From positions 26,899,946 through 26,921,945 of the forward strand of contig CM022665.1 of the NCBI GenBank assembly GCA_012295275.1: a stretch of DNA of 22,000 nt, in the 5' to 3' direction. Positions 1 through 11,192 of the stretch are shown here, in pieces. How positions within the stretch are numbered: position 1 is the stretch's first letter; each line of letters begins with the position of its first letter. Made by a program: the position numbers and the translations under genes. The DNA is from Chrysomallon squamiferum (taxonomy: Eukaryota; Mollusca; Gastropoda; Neomphalida; Peltospiridae). The notes beneath the pieces were generated by a model, which did no database searches, was not told the DNA's origin, and worked only from the letters and a program-made list of their open reading frames with translations.

Positions 1-54
1 ATTATGTGAAACTCTTGGAAATTGAAGATGAAAAACTGTAAATGTCTGACTCAC

Positions 55-154
55 TCAATTTCTTTGTCTTCATAGGCAAATCTGTTTCTGGTTAAATCTT
101 CATCAGATGATTCATAATCATAATCTGATTCACTACCAGCTTCACTCTCAGTTT
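55..154 (-). CDS. Dynein exon 16, last in the window: acidic insert
   Basis: Acceptor TTTTTTCAG at 155-156 and consensus donor GA|GTGAGT flank 100 nt, phase 1 to phase 2. It encodes a strongly acidic run starting ETESEAGSESDYDYESSDED, ending ...FAYEDKEIE. Its first bases and acceptor are the template of the tandem array in the preceding intron (160-545). The gene continues beyond base 1. Confidence 0.7.
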
Positions 155-2394
155 CTGAAAAAACATCATAATTTACTACCATAAAAATGTTTAACGGCTG
201 AAAAAAATCATACTCTGATTCACTACTATATTAATTTTTAATGACTGGATTAAAAACAATAATACACTGATTTACTGCCATAATCCCTTTTAAAGTCTAG
301 AAAAAACCCATCATACTCTGATTCATTACTACATTCGCTTTTAGTATCTGAAAAAAATCCCCCAAAACATACTTTGATTAACTACTATAATTACTTTTAA
401 AGACTGAAATTTAATTACTTTTGATATCTGAAGAAAAAAACATTCTCTGATGCACTAGCATAAACACTTTTAATGTCTAAAAACCCAACCATTCTCTAAT
501 CTACTATTACATTCACTTCTTGTGCCTGGAAAAAAACTAAAAATTCTTATTTGCTACAGTATCCACGTATAGTATAGCAGTTCTTTGTAAATTGCACAGC
601 TGTTACACTACATACCAGACATTGGCTTTTCATCTGGAAATTTTACAATCTTCTTCTTTGACAGCGTATCCACTGCTTCTACACTGAGAGATACTCTAGT
701 TTTGGAAGAACGACCTGGTTCCATCCCAAATCCAGATTTTGAAAATCTTGTTATGCTCGATCGTCTACTAGGTCTCTGCTGATTTATGGTGAGAACCAGA
801 GATAAATTGAATACTGGAGCAACAATTTCTTCAACATCCTCACGATGCTTAAGTTCATACAAGACCTAAAAAATCCAAAAACAATTCTGAGTAGTAATAA
901 CATTTAATATGTTTCAAAATGTATAAATTCTTTGTTTAACAACTTTTCATCATAAAATTGTACATACACTTAACCACATATACACACAACCACTAAATAT
1001 CATACATCCTATGTTATTGTTCAAAATGAAGTCATTGACACTGATGTGTAAAAAATTACAGAAAATTATTGATATGATTTATCCCATCCAAAATGAGATT
1101 ATTTTTGTTACTTAGCATTGTTCAAATATGAAATAATTAAAATAGAACATAAATATATAGACTTAAAAATGTATTACTCAACTAAAACATAGTAAGAAAA
1201 AATATTGTTTTTAAATCTTACTTCATCTATGTCTGGTGGTGCTGTTATTTCTTCTGGTTTATCAAAATCAAAATGTGGAATGACATACTGATTTACTGAT
1301 AGTTTACGTTTGCTTTCCACTTTCTTGTATCTGACATGAGGACTGAAATATTTTAAAATAATAATAAAAAAATCTGTTTAATGTGTATTAACTGTATGCT
1401 GAAAATCTGATAAAAAAAAATCTGAAAATCTGGTATATAAAATTATATTACAAAACTGTCTTTTTTAAAAGTATCTTTGTTGAAATTAATTTCCCAAAAA
1501 TGAATGAAAAATAACACAAATAAAACTTTTTTATGATACATATATATTTCTACAACAAAAAATATTCTTTGTTCACATCATTCCAGGCTTGTGACTAGAA
1601 TTATAAAATTATTTCTTTCTGCCATATTCATATATAAATCTAGAAATGATACAAAAACCATGTTGTGAGCAAATAAATGACTAAATACAAATATTTTCAA
1701 ATAATATTTAATAAATTATCAAATACAAATATTTAAAAATATTGCTGAATAGCAAATACAATTATTTAAAAATGATACTAAATAAATTGACAATATAAAT
1801 ATATTCAAATAATAATAAATAAATTATAAAATACCTATATTTTAAATTAATCTTTAATAAGTTATCAAATACAAATATTTTAAAATACCATTTAAAAAAT
1901 GCCTAAATGATTCTTACCAATATTGTTTATAAATCTGTGATTTATTAATAAATATAAGTCAGCTAGCCAATTGAAAAATATGGTTGCATGGCTGCTGGAC
2001 AAAAAAAAAAAAAATGGAAGAAAAAATATACTTCCATGTGATATTATTTAAAAAAATGAAGGTGATTTTGAACTTTGCTATGGTTTAAAAGTTTGACAAA
2101 GTTTAGTAGAAATGACCTGTTATTTTGCCCACTGCATGAATCCTGCACAGTAATATGGAATATACTATAAAGAAGCTATTTTACTGCAGATATTAGAAAA
2201 CCATGTAGTGTGTAAATCAAGATTAAAAACAACATTAAAACTAACACTGACAATGTCCTTGAAGAGCCTCTTGACCCAGTGTTTGAAGATTCTGTGTCAC
2301 TGTCCTAAAAAAAAAAGAAGGAAACAAAACAAACCAAAAAATTAATAATAATTAGAATAACAATACAGAAAACAACAACAGTAAAATAATAATG

Positions 2395-2436
<42 letters not shown>

Positions 2437-5400
2437 CACAACCTCCCACCTCCAAAAATTTAGATTTTTGTATATTCAAATAAAATTTATAACCAGCTCA
2501 CATATTAAATCTTTATATACTTTTTCTATTTTCTAAAAAGTATATTAATCATGCTATCACTATTGCATTTCTGATTGGCTCAACATGTGTCAAAGATGTG
2601 TCCTATAGCTATGAACTTTTTCAAAGCTCTATCCAAACTTTTTCCCCAGTTAAATTTAATTAATAAGAGAAAGATAAGAGTAAATAAATAAAAATATAAA
2701 TCTAAGATACAAACTGTAGCAATAAAGAAACTTTTCTGAAGCCCAGTAACTAAATAATTTTTATAAAAATTTAAGTTTATTCATAACAGCAAAATAAACT
2801 CTGAGGTAAACACATTTTTTAAAAATATTTATCTACATACTATGTAGTTTAATTTTATTTACAAAAGCATAAGAAATTGAGATAACAAAAACAATAACAA
2901 TAACCTTGCAAAAAGTTATGGCAATAATCAAACTTTTTCAAAGACTCTTCATAAAATATATATATATATATTTTTTTTCAGTCTTAACTTAATTTACTAC
3001 TGAAACAATATGAGCATAAGAACAAAAATATATAATAATAATAACAAAAATAAGTGAAACAAATCATACCAATAAATAAGTTTTTTAAAATCCCTTATTT
3101 GAAACTTATTTTTTCAAATTTATATTTAATTATACCATCAAGACTAAAGGTGATAACAACTAATAATAAAATCTACATTAACTTAATTTTTCAGGCTAAC
3201 ATAAATAATAGTAAAACAGTGCTTCACACATAAGGGTATAACATACAAGGGTAAGACACATACAAAGGTATGACACCCACAGGGATATGCCACAAACAAG
3301 GGTATGCCAGGGGTATACCACTCATAAGGGTATAACACACAGGGTATACCACAAGCAAAGGTTTGAAAAATAAGAGTATGATGAACATGAAGGTTTGACA
3401 GTAATAATTACTTTTATAAATAAGCTTTCATATTAATAATTAATAAACAACAATAATAATTTTTATCAATCTGACTGATAGTTTTATTAGATTAATCATT
3501 ACTAGTTTTTCAAACAACAGTGTCCAAAGTAAGATTCATCTTATAATAATTACTAAAATGTGTGAACGGTATGACACAAATAAGGAAGTGACATAAACAA
3601 AAATACAACACAGACAAGTGTATAACACACACAAAGGTATGATTCAGACACATGGGTATAACACATCCAAGAGTATGACAAGGATACAACACAATTTGAG
3701 TGTTACCTCATCAATGCTGCCCATGTTGTAGGATGCTACAAAGTGATCAAGAAGATCATGCAGTGCTGTCACAACAAGATGTCTCAGCAAGTCCATCAGC
3801 AAGTAGTCAACTGATTTGAGAAAACATGTCAGTCTGGCCAGAATCTTCCTCCATTCAGCAATCTCAGCATATAGAGGTCTGTCTTCTAGAAAACATATGT
3901 AATTATTTGTTAACCCTTAGAACCCAAATGGCCTCTGTAGCAGCCAAATATACTGTACTAATATTCAGGCTGGCCCATAAAAAGGCCAAGCAGTGACTTA
4001 GAGAATTCTTTCAATTTTGTTTTTTAAAAACTGATCAGTCTTAAAAATGAAATAAACTCCTATTAAAAAATTTGCATTTTGCCATAAGCATTACTGTCTT
4101 TATTTTATTTTACACTACAGAACATGTAAAAAGTCTATGCATACAGAAGGGTTACAACATATGAAAATATTAAATGTGTTTATTATTCATTTTGTGGAGG
4201 GCAAAAATGATCAGAAAGATAAGCTGAAAAGAAACACTTACTGTTATGAAAATAGTGCAATAATAATAACAAATGTTTACATGTACTCAGATTATTTTAT
4301 AAAGGATGTCCTTAAATGGCTGTCACAACACACACACATACAGATGTCATTTTGCAATTAGCTTAAAATTTGCCACATGACATTTACAGAATCTATTCAA
4401 ACACAACATGAAGAGAAAATACTAACTCTTTGCATCTTTTCTCACATCAGTGATAGCTGCTAGTGTCTTGGGTTTTTTCAGTTTGTTGCGAGATACTGAA
4501 CTGTTTTTATCTTCTGCAGGTTTTGGAACAATGATTTTCACCTTCTTGTCTCCACGGATACCTTGTGTTATACCTTCCATTTCTGCCACAGTCTGAATGA
4601 TAATATTACTAGTCATGATGCTGTGTTTATTATACATTACATAATATATTTAGTATACATAACAAAATTTGAATGTAAATAATGTTAAAATAATGTAATA
4701 AATCCGAGTTCCTAAAAAGAATAAATATTTATGTAGTGAAATGTTTAAATAAAACATTTTTCATTTTTAAATCTCATGATACAGTACACAGCAAACATTT
4801 TAAAAATAATAATTGTGTTATTAACCAAAAAATCCAAAGGTACAAGATATTTATGTGACTTGCTTAACATTTTTGAATGAAAAGATATAACTGAAACTAG
4901 CTTTTAGAATATATTTTTAAAATTGGAATTTTTGGTTTTGGTTTTTCACTACTCACTGCACATGATTCCCAGACAATTTCAATGACTTTATTTCGAAGAG
5001 CTTTAAGTTTTGTTAAAGCCAGTTCACACTGCACAATCTGAACTGCTCTGAAGTCTTCCAAATTGCTGGTTTTTGATCTGTCATGATTGAGCAGAGTAAT
5101 GATGCTGCTGCTGTCGACGTCTTTGCCATATCCTTTAGCAGTTTCACACAGATGCTTTATGTGGTATAGACAGCCCTGCAGAACCTCATTAGCCACAAAT
5201 AAAGATTTACATAGACCCGCTCTGCAAGTACAAATTATAAATTATGGTTGTTTCAAACTGTTGATTATTATATTTTTATTAATAAGAAGTAATATTAATA
5301 TTATTACTATAGCTAATACTGTGAATATAGTTATTATTACTATAGCTGCTATACTGAATATACTTATTACTATTATAACTTGTACTATGAATATAGTTAT

Positions 5401-6857
5401 TATTACTATAACTACTGCTATAAATATTATTATTATTACTAAACATCACTGCTACACTTTTTACTATCAGCACTGTTGATATTATAAGAACTATTTCTAA
5501 TAATTAGCAATAATAATAAATTATTATTATTATAATAACTTCTATAAATATGATTATTATTAGTAATTAACAAACAATAATATAATTTTTATCAGTCTGA
5601 TTGATAGTTTTTATTAGATTAATGAATACTAGTATTTCAAATAACAGTGTCTAAAGTAAGATTCATCTTATAATAATTACTAAAATATATATAAAGTTTA
5701 TATATTTTATTAAATACTTCTAACGATTTTACCAGAATATCAATAAATAAAAATATATCAGCATAAAAAAATAATCATTCTTTAAATAAATATATCTTAT
5801 TTTTAAGAATTATGAACAAACTGAATATTAAATGAGAAGCTTTCAATTAATTGTGTTAAAATTTTAATATATTTTCAGTTTCTGTAATGAATATTAATTA
5901 AAAGTTAAAACCAAATTACCGGCTAAGAGACGTTTTCTGATGTCTCACATTCTTTGCCCATGATTTGAAGGATTTACAAAGTCTGCAATTACAACAACAA
6001 AATATATATTGAAAGTCACAGAAATATTAATATTTATATAGAAAATAATTATTTCTTCTTCTTTGTTTGCCTGGATTTAATAATTATAATAATTATTTTA
6101 CTACAATAAACAACAAGTTATGGTCAGAATACTTTATATTTTTCTCGTGAATTTAATCATTACAGTTTTTTACTTAAATGAATAAAATAAATAATAAATT
6201 GTGATAAAAATACTTTATTTAAAATACATGTATGAATATTATTATTATGCATAACATGTACAGTTTACATAAATATATGCAACTGATTTCAGATATAATT
6301 CAATACAAAATATTAAAACATAATTACATTTAATTAATGAAAAAACCCTCAATAATAATAGATTTATTCAAATAAAAGTTAAAAAAAAAAAGAAGACAAA
6401 ATTACCGGAATCTGTAGAAAAAAGGTAGCCTGATAATCCGATAAAACAGGCGTCTCTCCCAAAGCCACCACAGAGCTGCAGTACTTGAAGATTCTTCCCG
6501 TCGATTGTCTCCTTGAGTCCACTAAATACATTATCAGTACTTATTATTTATTTCAAAGATTTCAAACATTATAAAAATAATAGGTTATAAATAGTAAAAA
6601 GAAAAAAAAAGAAAGAAGAAAAAAAAACTATCAAAAAACCCCCATCTGTGATTTCTTTTTCAAAAACTCTAGAAATAATAAAATTATATAAAGAAACAAG
6701 AAACAAAAAATAAAATTCTATTTGTTAAGGAGTAGTACAACCATTTATGAAGATGGTGATAACAACTGAAGTAAATTTTAAAAGTCAGTGGAAGTAAAAA
6801 ATAACAGCCATTTAGAGACAAAACAGATTACCAAAACAACAGTGATGGACAAACAGT

Positions 6858-6909
<52 letters not shown>

Positions 6910-9900
6910 GGTGTTATTAAATCTAGTTTCATACAAACGAATCAATAACAAAAAGAACAACAAAAAATTAAGAAACCACATAAGAACAAACATTATTTCA
7001 CTGATAACATTTAATATAACATGCAATAAATATTTATCTTTTAACACTGGTTAAATATGCTGTATTTACTATATGAATTTTTATCATCCTAAATAATTTA
7101 TTTAATACAATCTTTAAATAATAGTTTTAACACAATCTTTAAGTGTTTTCACAATTCACATTTCAGTAATTAAAAATAATTTAAGATCTATTAAATATCT
7201 TCATAACTGATTAATATACATATAAGACTGATATTTAATAAAACTTTATTTCTCATACGAACCATTGTGACTGAAGAAGCACTGATTGTCCAGTATTTTT
7301 TCTGTGATCTTGCTTCATTGGCTGAAACTACTTTGAGGTCATATGGGTCATAGAATGAATGGTGGATATCTCGATTTCGTAACACACAGTAGACAAACTG
7401 ACCATTATCTTCCTTCAGATTTATCAATGACTTGAAATAAAAAATTGGCTTTTTATTGATAAATGATTAATTTTTTTTTTTTCCTTTTACAAATAAAATG
7501 TAATTTAAATCAATATTTATTTAAGAAAAATAAAAAATATAAATATTTATTTATATGTTAAGTTTTAATGGCTGGTGTATGATTATACCAGAAATGTTGG
7601 GGTTTTTTTGTTGTTTTTTTCAGTTTACTTATTAATAACAATAAATATGATCCTATATTTCTTTCATTCTACAAAGATGTATTAAAACATAAATAAGTCC
7701 TGACAACCAAATTACTCTTTTAAAAAATAAAAAAAATAAACATTAATTAAACTGAACACCCAGAAACTGCTGTAACAGTAACAACATGAAATTATAATAA
7801 ACATGAACCTTTTGTCCAGGCTGTGGATTTGTTAGATCCTCCATCTGTTTTCTGCAGAAAGGTCCATGGTTTGGGATTTCTGAGGACCACCCGAGATCAT
7901 TTCTGAATGTTATCAGGTAATCATAACCAATATCAGACTCAGGGGCTGAAATTACATTAAATAGATATCTGAGAAGACATTCTAATGAAAAAATCCAATT
8001 TGCCAGAGCTAAATCATAAGTTTTCATTTCTGGTGTATACCATAAGCTTCTATGCAATTGATGTTTGAATCTAACCCCAAAAATAAAAATAACCATTATT
8101 TTTTTGGTAACTTGTCCAGAGCTACTAAATTATGACCAGAAATCTGATAACAAACTTTTTACTTAACATTTCACAATGAATAATATAATAAATAATTTCG
8201 CAACAAATAACAAATCCAGTAAATAATGGCTCAGTCTTAGTTTTTCATCCCTGGTATTACAGTAAGCTTACCAGAAACATTTTGTATCTTGGCTAGAACT
8301 GTCAAGTTATAAACTATTATGCCTGAACAAATGTCCATAGAATCAGAAATTAGTGTGAATTAGGATGTTTCTGACACTGAAAAATACTTCTCTGATTTAA
8401 GAGTGTCAAAGTTTCAACTTATTGTGTAGGAAAATCTGATAAATAATTGACCCTCTTTCCAAGAATAGTTAGTGTAGATTAGAAAAAAACTCAGCAAAAA
8501 AGATGGTGATTGGTTAATAACAGATATTATTGATGTATGATATTACAATGAAATGTGCTGTGGTTTTAATACAAACAAAAACGCAAATGGTGAAAATAAA
8601 TACTCCATAAACATTTTTTTTTAACCAATTCTTCAGAGAATAATCATACTAGTTATCTTTTTAAATTTAATAAGTACCTTAATTATTAAAAATAACTTTA
8701 ATCATTGCAATCTGTAATCTATCTTATTAATCAAATTTTCTAATGCTACAGTTATTATAATCATTTTAATAAGTAACAGGTATTTATTAATCAGATCTGT
8801 TTATTCAGTTATTTATTTGTACCCATTGTTTTCTTTTTCTTTTTTGGTTTTCTCTGAGATTTTTTTAGTTTGTTACCAGCAATTTAATGATTTGTTAAAC
8901 CAGGTTATCTAGTTATAGCATTAATTGTAATTTGTAAGCACTGGTTAACTGATCTGTCTTTTCTAGTTTATACTTGTTTATTTTAATTTGTAATTAATTG
9001 ATCTATCTTATCTAGTCATATTTATTAATTTTTATTTGTAATTGCTGGATTATTGATATATGATACCTATTTACACTGTTTATTTTAATTTGTAACAACA
9101 GGTATATTTAATTTTGTTTCCAATTTATTTTATTTTGTAATCACTGGTTTATTGATCTTATATAACTATCCTTTTTTATTTCCTTTTGCATTCACTCATT
9201 TACTGATCTATAGTGTCTATTATTTATTTTCATTTGTAATTACCGGGTTATTGATCTATCGTATCTATTTATATTTATTTATTTTAATTTGTAATTACTA
9301 GTTTATCAGTTTATCAAATCAGGTCATACTGATGTGTAACTACTGGTTTGTGAGAATTTGTTACCAGTGATTCTATTCATGTTCACATTACCTACATCCT
9401 CAAATATGCTTTTTCTTGGAACTGCAGACCTTAGACTTTCTGTGAGGTTTGTTTTCTGCTCTGTGCACATAATGATAAACTGCTTTCCTTTTGTACAGGT
9501 TTCCACATATCCACTGATTCTGAGGACTTGACTTCCTTGCTGTCTGGCAAGATAAACTGGACTTCACATTTTCTATTTTGATGCCTTTGGTCTTCTTCAA
9601 TGCTAGCTGCATCTTTGTCCATTTCAGTATCGACTTCACGAACATTATCTTTCTCATCAGCAACAGCAGGTTTGCCTGATGTGATATACAGCAAACATAA
9701 TCACAGCATAGTTTATTTTAAGTCAAAATACATAAAAGTAAAAGTTTTTTTTTTTTTTTTCTTTTTGAGAATACAAATGAAAGATTTGTTTGGTAATGCA
9801 GATATAATAAGTAATTAATTAAAATGTTTAGTCAGATTTAAAGTCTGCCTTAAGGATTTGCTCATTTTCAATTATTAATATCGGTCAAAAGATTTAGATT

Positions 9901-11161
9901 TAAGCCTATTTTTTATTATTATTATTTTTTTTTAATAAGCTTAGGATTTACATCACTAGACTAATTAATCTTAGATAAATATTTATTTCTACGTTATTCA
10001 GAAATGCATAAACAGAATTATTTTGTGCAAAACAGAAATGGCATGCAAGGTTGAAAGTGCTATGTTTGGGGTTGGTTTTGTTTTAATTTTTTTAAATTAT
10101 GATTATCTTTGTGAACACTGTGATTGTGGAGTGAAGAAAGATTATAAGAAAAAGCTTCAATGACACTGATTAACTCTGATAACAAATCATTTCACATATC
10201 TACCAAATCTATTTACCCAAAAAAATAATTAAATGTTTACTGATTCCACTAATTTCAAAATATCAGATAAAATTATAAATATAAAGTTTACTTGGAAATA
10301 CAAACTGGCAATATCAGATATAAATATTCTTAAAGCTTATTGCAGAGTAAAGATTTGTAAAATAAACAGTAAACATTAATGAAACTTATAGATTTGTAAA
10401 ATAAACAATAAATATTCAAAAGCTTACTGTAAAGTACAGAATAGTAAATATAAGTAGTAAATATTTATGATGTTTACTGTAATGTAAAGACTGGTAAAAT
10501 AAAAATAAATATTCATGAAACTTGCGGTAAAGTACAGATTTATCAATAGGATTAATAAATATTTATGAAATTTATTATAAAGTAAATATTCATGAAGCTT
10601 ACTCTAAAGTACAGATTTGTAAATATGAATTATAAACGATCAATCATACTTAAAGTCTACTGAAAACAATATAGATATATTATTTATTTAATAAGTTTAC
10701 AATACCAGAGTCTGAGACTATCACACTTTGCAGATCTTGGTCATCAGTTACATCATTACTGATTGGCTCTTCTTCATCATGAGGTATCTCCACTGGCCGA
10801 CTTAGTTTTCCAAAATGTGCAGCAACAGCCCTATCCAAGCTGATAAAAAAAAAAAAAAAAAAATAAATAAATAAATCATTAAAATTAAAAAATAAAACTC
10901 AGACTTTTATCTTTTATTAAATTTTTATCATTACTATTGTAACTGTTACTGTTGTTATTATTATTATAATTTGTTTGTTTGTTAGTTTCTTTCTGGGATA
11001 GGTTTGCTAAGTTATCAAAAAACAATAGTATTTTAAAATTAAAAATTAAGTTTTTTTTATCATATTTAAAAGAATTTTGTATTAAAGAAATAAAGAAATG
11101 TTTTCATTTTTCTTTGTAATCTAAAATATGTTATTATTATCCATTAGCAACAGACAAATAA

Positions 11162-11192
<31 letters not shown>

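Noticed and set aside
3510-3692. 60-codon minus-strand frame with C-V-I-P repeats
   Set aside because: It is a translation of the ACACAAAGGGTATG minisatellite and crosses the dispersed repeat; no splice or family support.
4137-4361. 74-codon plus-strand frame in intron 11
   Set aside because: AT-rich chance frame, no motif, no splice support, inside an intron of a well-supported gene.
5087-5479. 130-codon plus-strand frame
   Set aside because: Antisense to dynein exon 10 and then running through the ATT-rich tandem repeat (I/T/N-rich).
7946-8096. Open extension upstream of dynein exon 6
   Set aside because: The exon starts at a clear ATTTCAG acceptor with the right phase; the extension is chance readthrough into the intron.
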